64,000 nucleotides of DNA from a virus, in IMG/VR virus record IMGVR_UViG_3300020185_000029, positions 1 through 64,000 of that record; one strand, given 5' to 3'. Below, one piece after another: positions 22,864 to 31,705 of this stretch. Position 1 is the first letter of the stretch; each line of letters opens with the position of its first letter. A program made the position numbers and the translations under genes. Under the pieces are notes generated by a model. It ran no database searches. It was not told the DNA's origin and was given only the letters and a program-made list of their open reading frames with translations.

Positions 22864-24144
22864 ATGAGTATGGAAGACAAAAAGTTGACAAAGGATTGCA
22901 TCGATCTTTACAAGGATGGTTGCAGTAGAATGGAAGTGGCTAGACATATCATGTCTGAAACAGGATTAAAAGAAACTGCTTCAAAGGTTAGAGCTAAAAA
23001 TATATGGGATGAAAATTTTGACGCGGATTACTCTCCGCAACAAAGTAAAAACGAAGAGTCTATTAATCCTGAAAAGGCTACTTTTGACGAAAAGAAAGAT
23101 TCGGCCACGGCAGAGTCTAAATCTTCCAACATTAGAACTCTTGAGGATCTTATCGAAGTGTGCAAGATTGACCTAGATATTTGGGAGATTGAGAGATACA
23201 TAGTAAATAAATGGGAGGTCGCAGCTAAAGGCAATGACGGAGAGATGAGACACTCTCCGCTCTATCAAGTAAAGGCATGGCTAAAGAAGAAGGAAACAGT
23301 AAATGCCAAAGAAGTAATCAAACTCTTCAAGGAGGAGCTTAATAACATCTCCAGACCAGTACAAAAAAGAAACTCTGCTGGTCAACATATCTATGAAATA
23401 TCTATTCCAGATCTGCATTTAAGCAAATTATGTTGGGGCAAAGAAACTGGCTATGAAGATTATGACATTAAGATTGCCAGCAACCTCTTCAGAGAAGCCA
23501 TGCATTATCTGGTTTCTAAGGTCGATCTAAAATCTGTTGATAGAATTGTGCTTCCCATTGGAAATGACTTCTTTAATTCAGAGGGTCTATCTGGGATGAC
23601 TACAAAGGGTACTAGGCAGGATGATGACTCAAGATGGCCGAAGTCTTTTCAAGTTGGTTGTAATTTGATTGCAGAAGTGGTTGATGAACTATCGAAAAAG
23701 GTAAATGTAGATATAGTTATTGTTCCAGGAAATCATGATTTCGAGAGATGTTTTTATCTTGGAGAATTCTTAAGCGCTTGGTATCGAAACAATGATGCTG
23801 TCAAAATTGACAACTCCCCTACTTCTAGAAAGTATGTTACCTTTGGCAAAAATCTAATTCTATTTACTCATGGCAACGAAGAAAAGGCAGCTAACCTACC
23901 TCTTCTCATGGCTACAGAGAACGCAAACTTCTCTAAGTGTAAGTTTAGAACTGCTCACCTTGGTCACTTTCATGGCACAGAAATGAAAGAATATAATGGA
24001 GTTAAAGTCAGGATACTTCCATCTCTATGCGCCCCAGATGCTTGGCACTCCAATAAAGGGTATGTGGGGAATGTTCGCTCAGCTACAGCTTTTCTCTATG
24101 AAGAGTCGCTTGGAGAAGTAGCTAACTTTTACTATAACGTCTAG
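22864..24144 (+). CDS. Calcineurin-like metallophosphoesterase with N-terminal HTH (427 aa)
   Basis: Start at ATG 22864 (MSMEDKKLTKDCIDLYKDGC). The N-terminal 45 residues look like a helix-turn-helix (CSRMEVARHIMSETGLKETA). From about residue 180 the five motifs of a two-metal phosphoesterase follow: DLHLSK, IGNDFFNSEG, PGNHDFERCF, LFTHGNEE and GHFHGTE. Similar proteins occur in replication regions of marine and other phages and may act as DNA or RNA phosphodiesterases. The HTH suggests DNA binding. It is followed by a strong terminator and the helicase promoter. Confidence 0.75.
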   Translation: MSMEDKKLTKDCIDLYKDGCSRMEVARHIMSETGLKETASKVRAKNIWDENFDADYSPQQSKNEESINPEKATFDEKKDSATAESKSSNIRTLEDLIEVCKIDLDIWEIERYIVNKWEVAAKGNDGEMRHSPLYQVKAWLKKKETVNAKEVIKLFKEELNNISRPVQKRNSAGQHIYEISIPDLHLSKLCWGKETGYEDYDIKIASNLFREAMHYLVSKVDLKSVDRIVLPIGNDFFNSEGLSGMTTKGTRQDDDSRWPKSFQVGCNLIAEVVDELSKKVNVDIVIVPGNHDFERCFYLGEFLSAWYRNNDAVKIDNSPTSRKYVTFGKNLILFTHGNEEKAANLPLLMATENANFSKCKFRTAHLGHFHGTEMKEYNGVKVRILPSLCAPDAWHSNKGYVGNVRSATAFLYEESLGEVANFYYNV

Positions 24145-24163
24145 AACATATTGATCAACTTTG

Positions 24164-24200
24164 CTCCCGATTACTGACTTTCAGTTTTCGGGAGTTTTTG
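24164..24200 (+). terminator. Rho-independent terminator with nested hairpins
   Basis: A 7-bp stem CTCCCGA/TCGGGAG (24164-24170 with 24188-24194) encloses a second stem ACTGA/TCAGT, followed by TTTTTGTTT. It ends the recombination transcript right before the helicase promoter. Confidence 0.9.
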
Positions 24201-24201
24201 T

Positions 24202-24237
24202 TTGACATGCTAAAGAAATTGCCCATATTCAACTCCA
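24202..24237 (+). promoter_or_regulatory. Sigma-70-type promoter of the helicase gene, near-leaderless
   Basis: TTGACA (24202-24207), 16 bases, CATATT (24224-24229), then eight bases to ATG 24238. The spacer ends in TTGCCC (24219-24224), also found before the SSB and nrdB elements. Confidence 0.65.
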
Positions 24238-25725
24238 ATGACAAACGTAGAACTTCCCAAGAACAAAGCACTAGAACGCAAGTTTATATCTGGATTGATA
24301 TATAACTCAGATAAAGTATGGGATGAGTTTTCTGAATTTATTAGTGAGGAAGACTTTAAAGACACTGACTCAAGGTCGCTATTCCGTATTTGCAAAAGTC
24401 TATTAGAAGAAGGTCTCTCTCTTGATGCAGCCATAATTTCTGCTAGATGCAAAAGTAGTGGCATAAGTTTAATGTCGGGTAACGTAGAGGACTTTATCGA
24501 CAATATGTTGCTAACTCCCCTGTCTGAAAAGGCGACTGTGGATGCTGCAAAAGAGCTAGTAATTTTACGGATAAAGAGAAATGTAATTGTAAACTCTAAT
24601 GAGATTGCAGAGATTGCTTCTCAATATAGTGGCAGCAATCTATCTGACTTCATGGCATCTATTGAGAGCAAGTTCTCTGAAAATGGCGAAAATATCATAA
24701 GTAGGAATGAACCAATAAATATTGCTTCAGTTGCATACGACCTTGTTGAGGCAACACTTCATGACGATAAGGCTAACTATATAATTAAAACTCCTTGGCC
24801 AACCTTCAATGAGGCTTTTAGTGGGTTTCGCCCAAAGGACAGCTATTGCTTTGCTGGTAGGCCTTCTCATGGCAAATCTGGCGCTTTACTTAGTTTAGCG
24901 CAACAATGTGCAAATCAAATTAAAGAGAATTTTATTGACGGTAAAAAGCTTCCAGTTTTATATCTTGATACAGAAATGGAGCATAAAGAGCAAGCATTGC
25001 GGTGGGCCGCTTTGGTTGCAGATGTAGACCCCTATCTCATTGAAAGTGGTCAATGGGCTAAGAATAAAGATTCCGTTAATAAAATTAGAACGGTTCTTAA
25101 AAGTAGCTCCTCTACTGACAACTTCCACCACGTTTATATTCCAGGAATGAATGCGATTGAAATTCGATCTATCTTTCGAAGATGGATACGTAAGCATGTT
25201 GGCAAAGAGAATCCAGCCATCGTTGTCTTTGATTATCTTAAGATTACTGGAGATGGTTTAGCTAACCCTAAGCATGCTCGATTTGATATAGCTAGAACTC
25301 TAGATATTTTAAAAGATGAGATTAAGCAAAACTCCAATGCAACATTTCTTTTCGGCGCTCAACGAAACAGACATGGAGAAGATGACGATTCATCTTTAGC
25401 AGAAAGTGACTACATTCAGCAACTCTCGACCTTCGTTGGACTAATCAAGAAAAAGACTATGGATGAAAAAGCTGAGCAACCAGTAGAGCGATTTGGAACC
25501 CATGCTTTGATACCAGTTAAATTCAGAAAGCTAGGAAAAGATGGATGGAAGTTTGAAAATCCAGTTAAGATCAATAATAAGTATTGCTCTAATTGGATAA
25601 ATTTAAATTTCCACAACTTTAGATTCGAAGATGGCGGAGATGGTAGAGCTGTTCAAGAGTACCTCGAACTACTTGCTGATGGTAATCCAAGAGACAACAA
25701 TTCAACTAGAGAGGCAATACTTTGA
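24238..25725 (+). CDS. DnaB-like replicative DNA helicase (495 aa)
   Basis: A RecA-fold helicase of the DnaB family that unwinds DNA at the fork. An N-terminal helical DnaB-N-like domain (LERKFISGLIYNSDKVWDEF onwards) is followed by Walker A AGRPSHGKSGALLSLAQQC (residues about 206-224), the DTEMEHKEQALRWAALVA helix, and Walker B IVVFDYLKITGDGL (about residues 327-340). FLFGAQRNRHGEDDDSSLAE carries the sensor-type Gln and Arg. The primase gene overlaps its stop (TTGA), so the two probably act as a pair. Confidence 0.85.
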   Translation: MTNVELPKNKALERKFISGLIYNSDKVWDEFSEFISEEDFKDTDSRSLFRICKSLLEEGLSLDAAIISARCKSSGISLMSGNVEDFIDNMLLTPLSEKATVDAAKELVILRIKRNVIVNSNEIAEIASQYSGSNLSDFMASIESKFSENGENIISRNEPINIASVAYDLVEATLHDDKANYIIKTPWPTFNEAFSGFRPKDSYCFAGRPSHGKSGALLSLAQQCANQIKENFIDGKKLPVLYLDTEMEHKEQALRWAALVADVDPYLIESGQWAKNKDSVNKIRTVLKSSSSTDNFHHVYIPGMNAIEIRSIFRRWIRKHVGKENPAIVVFDYLKITGDGLANPKHARFDIARTLDILKDEIKQNSNATFLFGAQRNRHGEDDDSSLAESDYIQQLSTFVGLIKKKTMDEKAEQPVERFGTHALIPVKFRKLGKDGWKFENPVKINNKYCSNWINLNFHNFRFEDGGDGRAVQEYLELLADGNPRDNNSTREAIL

Positions 25726-26729
25726 ACTCAGTAAAAGACATTTTAGACGAAATAGGTGTAAAAGTCATCAGCGTTAATGACTCTGGCTTTGCTCAATTCT
25801 GCCCAACTTATAGAAATAGTGATAACCCTTCTGGGGCTTCTATAAATCTAAAGAATGGTTGGACTACAGATTGGTCAATAAACGAGAATTTCCCTATTGA
25901 GATTTTGATTGAAAAGATGACTGGCAAAAAGCCAGACAAGGCGGTTATAAATAAAATTGCTTCCTTAGATCTAGACATCATCAATGACGAAAATGAAGTA
26001 AAGTTTTGGTCAAAGGATTCCTTACTCCACCTCTTGCCAGAACACTCTTACTGGATGAATAGAGGAGTATCCAAAGAAACGCTGGACTTCTTTCAAGGTG
26101 GTGTTTCTCATAGCGGAAAGCTTTACCAGCGATACGTATGGCCAGTCTTCGACAGACATCAAAGAATTGTAGGTTTTACAGGAAGAGATCTTACTGAAAA
26201 ACACAGTGTAAAGTATAAGCACGAAGGCAAGTCTACAAATTTCTTATTTGGGCTTTACAATAAAAAGAATGACGAGTTTCCTATTTTAAAATCTATTTTA
26301 AAGAATTCTCATTTGATTCTTGTAGAAGGTCCAAGTGATAGCGTTGCTTGCTATGATGAGGGCATCACCAACGTACTTCCAACTATGGGTTTAAATATTA
26401 GCAAGCCTATGATGTCCTTTATATTGGGAGTCAATCCTAGCCTAATAACTATCTGCTATAATAAGGATAGTAAGTTTAATGGTCAAAATGCAGCAGTAAA
26501 AAATTATACAAAGTTATTTGAGTATTTCGAACCTCATAACTTAGAGATAAAAACTCCTTCATGCAATGATCTTTCAGATGATAAAAGTAATGTAAAAAAC
26601 TTTTTCAAATCAGATCCAGATGATATAATAACTTTATTCAGAGAAAAATATATTAGAGCAAAATCAGATACTAAACAAAAGATGAGTCAAAAAGAGATAA
26701 ACGTAGGAAGGGTTTTATCTAATGGATAA
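25722..26729 (+). CDS. TOPRIM primase-like protein (335 aa)
   Basis: Begins at TTG in a TTGA overlap with the helicase stop; no ATG lies nearby. The N-terminal domain (FAQFCPTYRNSDNPSGASIN) recalls the DnaG zinc domain without its cysteines. The TOPRIM core is ILVEGPSDSVACYDEGITNV (about residues 199-218, catalytic Glu) followed by PTMGLNISKPMM and ITICYNKDSKFNGQNAA, in which the DxD motif is reduced to NKDSK. It would make RNA primers for replication. The catalytic Asp change deserves a check. Confidence 0.75.
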   Translation: MNSVKDILDEIGVKVISVNDSGFAQFCPTYRNSDNPSGASINLKNGWTTDWSINENFPIEILIEKMTGKKPDKAVINKIASLDLDIINDENEVKFWSKDSLLHLLPEHSYWMNRGVSKETLDFFQGGVSHSGKLYQRYVWPVFDRHQRIVGFTGRDLTEKHSVKYKHEGKSTNFLFGLYNKKNDEFPILKSILKNSHLILVEGPSDSVACYDEGITNVLPTMGLNISKPMMSFILGVNPSLITICYNKDSKFNGQNAAVKNYTKLFEYFEPHNLEIKTPSCNDLSDDKSNVKNFFKSDPDDIITLFREKYIRAKSDTKQKMSQKEINVGRVLSNG

Positions 26730-27777
26730 GCCAACAAAACATGTACTAAGTGCCTCCAAGATTGAAACATATCAGAAGTGCAGTTTAGTTTATTATGCAA
26801 AGTATTTGAACAAGACTCCAGATAAAGAAAATTATGGAGCTTTAAGAGGCACGATATGTCATGACATTTTCGAAATGCTTATCGAAGAAAAACATAAGGA
26901 CAGAGTTGACCAAATTCTAGAAGAGGGGTCTATCCTAAAAGATAAGAAGCTTATTGATTTAATCAATTCTATGATGTCTGGCTTCAACATGGAGGAGCTA
27001 GATGATAAGGGTCAGAATAATTTTGAGATGATTTGCGAAATGATTTTCGTAGGTTTGAATTATGACTTTTACTGCAAAGGCTATAAGGTTGACTATGAAA
27101 ACCTAGAAACCATGTTTTACTTAAAGGGTACTGAAGATCAGCCTTATGAGTTGAGAGGCAAGATTGATAAGCCTTCTAGCCGTGGCAAAAAATATAGAAT
27201 TGTTGATTATAAATCTTCTGCTCAGAAAAAACAAGATGTAGAGTTGGAGTTCAGTGTTCAGGCTCTGTCCTATATTCTCTGGGCTAAGAAAGCTAAGGAT
27301 ATGACTGCCTTTGTTGAGTTTGTTTTTCTTAGATTTCCAGATAAGCCAGACCAAAGAGTAGAAGTCACCGATGAAGTTTTAGAAGGGTTTGAATCTTGGC
27401 TCTCTGATCTTTACGTATACCTAAGAAACTTTGACGAGCTAAACATGTATGACAATATGGCAGCAGACAAAGGCTATCCAAAGGATGGTACATTCTCTGG
27501 TTCTATTGTATGCGGTTATGGAAAATATCCTGGACACTCCTATTCAGACACTCATAAGAATGTAGAAAAGAGAGGCAAGCCATATTACGTATGTTCTGAA
27601 AAATGGCCATACGATTACTGGATACTTAAAGATGAAGATGGCAATATTATAAAAAGTACAAGGGATGAAGAAGATTTTAAAGATAAGGATCAAAGCCTTG
27701 TAGAAAAGAAATCATGGCAAGGATGTCCAAAATTCACAAATTCCGTTGATTTCTTGGAATGGAAAGGCTCTAAATGA
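26722..27777 (+). CDS. RecB/Cas4-like PD-(D/E)XK nuclease (351 aa)
   Basis: Motifs in order: SASKIETYQKCSLVYYAKYL at the N-terminus, GTICHDIFE (H about residue 47), YELRGKIDKP (D about residue 148), RIVDYKSSA (D-x-K about residues 162-164) and QALSYILWAKK. This is the nuclease domain of the PDDEXK_1 superfamily found in RecB, AddB and Cas4. Cysteines for an iron-sulfur cluster are not clear. It follows the primase with an 8-base overlap and is likely an exonuclease in recombination or replication. A Cas4-like role in CRISPR is not supported, since no array is present. Confidence 0.75.
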   Translation: MDKPTKHVLSASKIETYQKCSLVYYAKYLNKTPDKENYGALRGTICHDIFEMLIEEKHKDRVDQILEEGSILKDKKLIDLINSMMSGFNMEELDDKGQNNFEMICEMIFVGLNYDFYCKGYKVDYENLETMFYLKGTEDQPYELRGKIDKPSSRGKKYRIVDYKSSAQKKQDVELEFSVQALSYILWAKKAKDMTAFVEFVFLRFPDKPDQRVEVTDEVLEGFESWLSDLYVYLRNFDELNMYDNMAADKGYPKDGTFSGSIVCGYGKYPGHSYSDTHKNVEKRGKPYYVCSEKWPYDYWILKDEDGNIIKSTRDEEDFKDKDQSLVEKKSWQGCPKFTNSVDFLEWKGSK

Positions 27778-28571
27778 TTTTAGTTATTGGAGAATTTATA
27801 AAGGACGAGTTCATTTACTGTTCTTCCGACAGGCTTTCTCCAGAAGCTTGCTGCCCAGTAATAAAAGAAATTTTCAGAGAAAAGAATGATGGAGGAGCTG
27901 CTAATGTAGTAAGCAACTTAAAGTCATTGGGATGTGATAAAATTTTATTCGTCCATCAAGACAACGAAATCATTAAAACCAGATACGTGCATAAAAGTTC
28001 TGGGCAACATATTGCAAGATTAGACAAAGAAAGTCCCTGTAAACCCCTTAGTCTTGAGAGCTTGATTCAATCAACATCTTCGAGCAAATGCAGTGACCCT
28101 ATAGATATGATTGTAATTTCAGACTACTGCAAGGGATTTATTACTGAAAGTCTTATACATGATATTCGTAAAAAATTCTCATGCAAAATTATTATAGATA
28201 CAAAAAAGAAAGCTGGAAACTGGATCAAGTATGTAGATTTTATAAAAATTAATAAAAAAGAATTTGATGAAAACTTTCTTCCTTATGACCCTGGGAAACA
28301 AGTTAGCACCCTGCTCAAGAAAACTAACTTATTTGTCACGTTGGGCGAGAAGGGGGTTTATCACTTCAATACTGACTCTACCATTAAAACAAAAGAAGTC
28401 GAAGCTAACTGCGTGTCTGGAGCTGGTGACAGCTATTTAGCTGGCTTTGTAGCAGAATACTTGCGCTCTGCCAATATTAATAAAAGCCTTTCATTCGCAA
28501 ATCAAGTCGCATCAATAGCTGTATCAAAGAGAGGAGTTGTTTCTGTTTCAGAAACAGAGCTTAATGACTAA
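27774..28571 (+). CDS. PfkB-family kinase resembling the HldE N-terminal domain (265 aa)
   Basis: The start overlaps the nuclease stop as ATGA. Residues 1-55 follow the HldE kinase layout, with DRLSPEACCPVIKEIFREKN replacing the usual SPEAPVPV segment and DGGAANVVSNLKSLG as the substrate-binding stretch. The catalytic motif GAGDSYLAGFVAEYLRSA with the base Asp lies at about residues 216-233. HldE kinase phosphorylates D-glycero-D-manno-heptose 7-phosphate in ADP-heptose synthesis; a related sugar is possible. It is shorter than usual by about 45 residues. The next gene is the matching nucleotidyltransferase half. Confidence 0.75.
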   Translation: MILVIGEFIKDEFIYCSSDRLSPEACCPVIKEIFREKNDGGAANVVSNLKSLGCDKILFVHQDNEIIKTRYVHKSSGQHIARLDKESPCKPLSLESLIQSTSSSKCSDPIDMIVISDYCKGFITESLIHDIRKKFSCKIIIDTKKKAGNWIKYVDFIKINKKEFDENFLPYDPGKQVSTLLKKTNLFVTLGEKGVYHFNTDSTIKTKEVEANCVSGAGDSYLAGFVAEYLRSANINKSLSFANQVASIAVSKRGVVSVSETELND

Positions 28572-28968
28572 TAACCCCATCGAAGGTTTTATAGCTGGAT
28601 GCTTTGATGGATTCCATGAAGGTCATCAATATATTTTAAAGACAGCTATGGAGCAATGCGATATTCTCCATGTTGCTCTTAACTCAGATAGGTATATTAT
28701 AAAAAACAAAAGACTTTTGCTCTCTTGCATTGATGAAAGAAAAAAGAAGATTAGAAATTTTGGAGTAAATGAAATTCATTCGTTCATAGAAGACAGCCCC
28801 ATAGACCTGATTAATAAAATTAAACCCAAAATAATATTTGTTGGCGATGACTATCCACTAGAAAAAATAGTTGGTCACAAAGAGTGTAAATACTGGGGAG
28901 GAGAGGTAAGAATCATAAAACGAATTCCAGGATTTTCTAGCACAAATATAAGACAAAAAAATACTTGA
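28564..28968 (+). CDS. HldE C-terminal-like nucleotidyltransferase (134 aa)
   Basis: Start at ATG 28564 (MTNNPIEGFIAGCFDGFHEG). The HxGH nucleotide-binding motif (FHEGH, residues 16-20) and the second motif SSTNIRQK near the C-terminus define the cytidylyltransferase-like fold of RfaE domain 2. A segment INKIKPKIIFVGDDYPLEKI matches the conserved VGDDY region. In bacteria this half transfers AMP to heptose 1-phosphate, here in a separate polypeptide overlapping the kinase by eight bases. It would supply an activated sugar for the glycosyltransferases nearby. Confidence 0.75.
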   Translation: MTNNPIEGFIAGCFDGFHEGHQYILKTAMEQCDILHVALNSDRYIIKNKRLLLSCIDERKKKIRNFGVNEIHSFIEDSPIDLINKIKPKIIFVGDDYPLEKIVGHKECKYWGGEVRIIKRIPGFSSTNIRQKNT

Positions 28969-28992
28969 CATTATATAACTTTGCCCTAACAT
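28965..28992 (+). promoter_or_regulatory. Sigma-70-type promoter of the SSB gene
   Basis: TTGACA (28965-28970), 16 bases, TAACAT (28987-28992), followed by an A-rich leader of about 45 bases without a ribosome site. The -10 region is part of GCCCTA-ACA-TAGGGC (28983-28997), a perfect 6-bp inverted repeat that may be an operator. Confidence 0.6.
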
Positions 28993-29045
28993 AGGGCATC
29001 TAAACAACAAACAATAAATAATAATACAAAAAATAATACAAAATT

Positions 29046-29690
29046 ATGGCACTAAACAAACAAACTAAATCATCTACCTACTTGACAGTAGTCGGTGGGA
29101 AGATTTCACAACGTGTCCCAGAAGGCACAGAGGGGGCAGTATCTCGCACCCTTAAAAATGGACCTAACGAAGGCTCTGAAGTATATGAGCTTCAGTACGG
29201 TAGCGTTACTGGTAAGATCTCTGGAGGCTCTGTCGAAAGCGGAGACTATGGTGATCAAATCTCTATTAATCTTGAAGATGGGAAAGAATCGTATATCGTC
29301 AAGCTTCCTTGGAATTCCAAACTCCGAGATGCTTTCGTAAAACGAATTCCAAATATTGAAGTCTCTCAGGAAATAGAATTAGTATGCTTTCCAGATAAGC
29401 AAGATAAGAGTCCTGTAATGCTAATCAAACAAAATGGAGGTTTTGTGAAGTTTGCATATACGAAAGATAATCCAAATGGCCTTCCCGCTCCGAAAAAAAA
29501 GGTTGTTCGTGGCAAGGAAGAGTGGGATTGGTCCGAACCAGAGACTTTCCTGTGGGACGTAGCCTCTTCATTCTTTGAGCAGTTCGAAGGGAATAGTAAA
29601 CCAGCTTTTCAAGAGGAAGAGAAGGAAGCTCCAGATCAATTCGTTGAATCAAGCAATCCGCTTAGTTCCGACGACGATCTGCCGTTTTAA
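29046..29690 (+). CDS. Single-stranded DNA-binding protein-like (214 aa)
   Basis: Recognised mainly by its acidic C-terminal tail ending SSDDDLPF, the typical SSB tip that recruits replication proteins, after a long acidic linker (EEEKEAPDQFVESSNPLSSD). The N-terminal 130 residues are beta-rich as in an OB fold (SSTYLTVVGGKISQRVPEGT, then QISINLEDGKESYIVKLPWN). It would protect ssDNA near the fork. It has its own promoter and is closed by a strong terminator, as expected for an abundant protein. Confidence 0.7.
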   Translation: MALNKQTKSSTYLTVVGGKISQRVPEGTEGAVSRTLKNGPNEGSEVYELQYGSVTGKISGGSVESGDYGDQISINLEDGKESYIVKLPWNSKLRDAFVKRIPNIEVSQEIELVCFPDKQDKSPVMLIKQNGGFVKFAYTKDNPNGLPAPKKKVVRGKEEWDWSEPETFLWDVASSFFEQFEGNSKPAFQEEEKEAPDQFVESSNPLSSDDDLPF

Positions 29691-29719
29691 TAAGGTCAAG
29701 GTGGGTTAATATAAAAACT

Positions 29720-29750
29720 AGCCAGCTATCGAAAGATGGCTGGCTTTTTT
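29720..29750 (+). terminator. Rho-independent terminator with GAAA loop
   Basis: An 11-bp stem AGCCAGCTATC/GATGGCTGGCT (29720-29730 with 29735-29745, one G-T pair) with loop GAAA is followed by a T-run ending at 29750. It ends the SSB transcript. Confidence 0.95.
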
Positions 29751-29751
29751 A

Positions 29752-29785
29752 TTGTTAAATTAAAGTTTAAATCTATAATTTGAAA
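29752..29785 (+). promoter_or_regulatory. Sigma-70-type promoter, near-leaderless
   Basis: TTGTTA (29752-29757), 16 bases, TATAAT (29774-29779, perfect), then six bases to ATG 29786. It follows directly on the SSB terminator. Confidence 0.7.
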
Positions 29786-31705
29786 ATGAAGAAAAAGAAA
29801 ATCATATTCCTCACCAACGCTCTTTTTATTAAAACTGGTTTGTCTCGAAACTTGAAAGCTATTCTAAAGGAGATTTATCCTTTAGACAAGTACGAGATAG
29901 TACATTACTGCTCTGGAGTTAGCGAGAATGATCATAACTTAGATAAGTATCCCTGGAAAACTCTTGGTTCTATTCCCAGTAATCCAGCAGATATTCAAAA
30001 AATACAGTCTGACCCACATCTTTCTCGCATGGCTACATATGGAGGATATAGAGTCGAGCAGATAGTTAAGGATGAAAAGCCTGATATTTTATGGTGTTCT
30101 GATGATATTTGGGCTTTTCCCCCAGATAAGTTTTGCGATACTAAGTGGGCAAAACATCTTAATCTAATTAGTCACGTTACTATAGATTCGGTTCCAATCT
30201 TGCCCGAAGCTATACAGCAAGCAAAGAACTCTAACTTTTATTCTTGGGCAAGCTTTGGTGAAAAAGAAATTAAAAAGGTTTTTGATAAAGAGAATTTTTC
30301 CTCTAGATATAATCTAGGTACTGTTAATGGAGCTGTAGATGGAGAGTGCTACAAGCCAATTTCTAAGTTACAAAAGTCAGAGTTAAGAAAGAAATTTGGG
30401 ATCGAAAAAGACTGTACTTTATTCTTTTACCTTGGACGTAATCAACTTAGAAAAAAATATGACTCTATCCTAAGGGCTTTTAAAAGTCATAAGCTACAGA
30501 ATCCAAAAAGCAAATCCAAGCTACTATTCCATTGTAGCTGGACAGAAGGCTGGCCGCTAACTCGTATCATCGAGTCTCTGGAAATTGATCCAGAAGACAT
30601 TTTAACCACTTATGTTTGCAATAAATGTAAGGAGTTTAAAATTAATAGGTACGTTGGAGAGCAGAAAGACTGCGAATTTTGCGGGAATAAGAAATGCGTA
30701 GACTCTTCTTCTGTTGGGAATGGGGTCACGGATGAGGACATGTGTAAGATTTATGGAGTGGCAGATGCGTGTATTTCAGTTTTTACTAGCGGTGGGTTTG
30801 AATTTTGTAACGCAGAGTCTATGATGTGTGGGCTTCCGCTTGCTACTGTTTCTTATTCTTGCGGGTCAGAGTATACTGCCTGTGATTCAGTTTTCGAAAT
30901 AAGACATATTGAAAGTGGAGAGTGTCAAACTGGCTTCGTAAAAGCAGAGCCAAACATTAATGATATTATTAAATTTATTAAAAAGATCGAAACAATCTCA
31001 GAAAAGGATAAGGATGAAATAAAAATCAAATCCATCAAATGGGCTAAGGAAAGATATGATAGCAAAGTTATTGCCGCTAAATGGATGGAAATCTTCGACT
31101 CTTTACCTGAAGTAGATTATACTGACTTTTCTTTTGACGACGAAGATAGGTCAAATCCAAGCTTTGAACCAAATTTTAATTTAACTGGAGAGAACTTCAT
31201 ACGCAGTCTCTACTTAGGGTATCTTGGAGCAGAGTATCCAGATGAGGCTGGAATGAGGCATTGGATGCAAAGGGTTGAGCAGGGAGAGGACTATAGTAGT
31301 ATCGCTTCCCTATTTCGTAATATTTCTCAGCAAAATGTTGAAAAACAAGAAGATTCCAAGAATCGTGACATAGAAGATATCTTGCCTAAAAATGGCAAAA
31401 AGAACGTGCTGTTCGTAATCAAGGAGAGCTTGGGTGATACCATTATCTCACTTAGCCTTTTAGAGGGTGTTAGAAAACAATATCCAGAGCATAACATTAT
31501 TGTTTGCACTGACCCAAAATACTTTGAAGTGTTTGTTGGCTGCGACTTTGTCGATAAAATGATACCATTTTATCCACAATTAGAGCAAGAGCTTTTTGTA
31601 ATTGGAGCAGGTAGCGAAAAGAATATAGCTGATGTATTCATCATGCCAACAGTATCAACTCAAAAGCACTTAAACTACCTTTCAAACAACAACCCAGAAC
31701 TATAA
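29786..31705 (+). CDS. GT4 glycosyltransferase with zinc ribbon, DUF4214 and GT9 N-terminal domain (639 aa)
   Basis: Start taken at ATG 29786 (MKKKKIIFLTNALFIKTGLS), since the promoter ends six bases upstream. Residues 1-430 are a GT-B enzyme with donor region TLFFYLGRNQLRKKYDSILR and TSGGFEFCNAESMMCGLPLA. At about residues 278-307 a CNKCKEF ... CEFCGNKKC zinc-ribbon pair is inserted. Residues about 455-510 carry a DUF4214-like repeat (ENFIRSLYLGYLGAEYPDEA). From about residue 535 (NVLFVIKESLGDTIISLSLL) a GT9 heptosyltransferase first half begins and breaks at a TAATG overlap with the next gene. Confidence 0.7.
   Translation: MKKKKIIFLTNALFIKTGLSRNLKAILKEIYPLDKYEIVHYCSGVSENDHNLDKYPWKTLGSIPSNPADIQKIQSDPHLSRMATYGGYRVEQIVKDEKPDILWCSDDIWAFPPDKFCDTKWAKHLNLISHVTIDSVPILPEAIQQAKNSNFYSWASFGEKEIKKVFDKENFSSRYNLGTVNGAVDGECYKPISKLQKSELRKKFGIEKDCTLFFYLGRNQLRKKYDSILRAFKSHKLQNPKSKSKLLFHCSWTEGWPLTRIIESLEIDPEDILTTYVCNKCKEFKINRYVGEQKDCEFCGNKKCVDSSSVGNGVTDEDMCKIYGVADACISVFTSGGFEFCNAESMMCGLPLATVSYSCGSEYTACDSVFEIRHIESGECQTGFVKAEPNINDIIKFIKKIETISEKDKDEIKIKSIKWAKERYDSKVIAAKWMEIFDSLPEVDYTDFSFDDEDRSNPSFEPNFNLTGENFIRSLYLGYLGAEYPDEAGMRHWMQRVEQGEDYSSIASLFRNISQQNVEKQEDSKNRDIEDILPKNGKKNVLFVIKESLGDTIISLSLLEGVRKQYPEHNIIVCTDPKYFEVFVGCDFVDKMIPFYPQLEQELFVIGAGSEKNIADVFIMPTVSTQKHLNYLSNNNPEL

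Noticed and set aside
26722-27777. The Cas4-like nuclease as part of a CRISPR system
   Set aside because: No CRISPR array and no other cas gene are present; its place after the primase suits a recombination nuclease.
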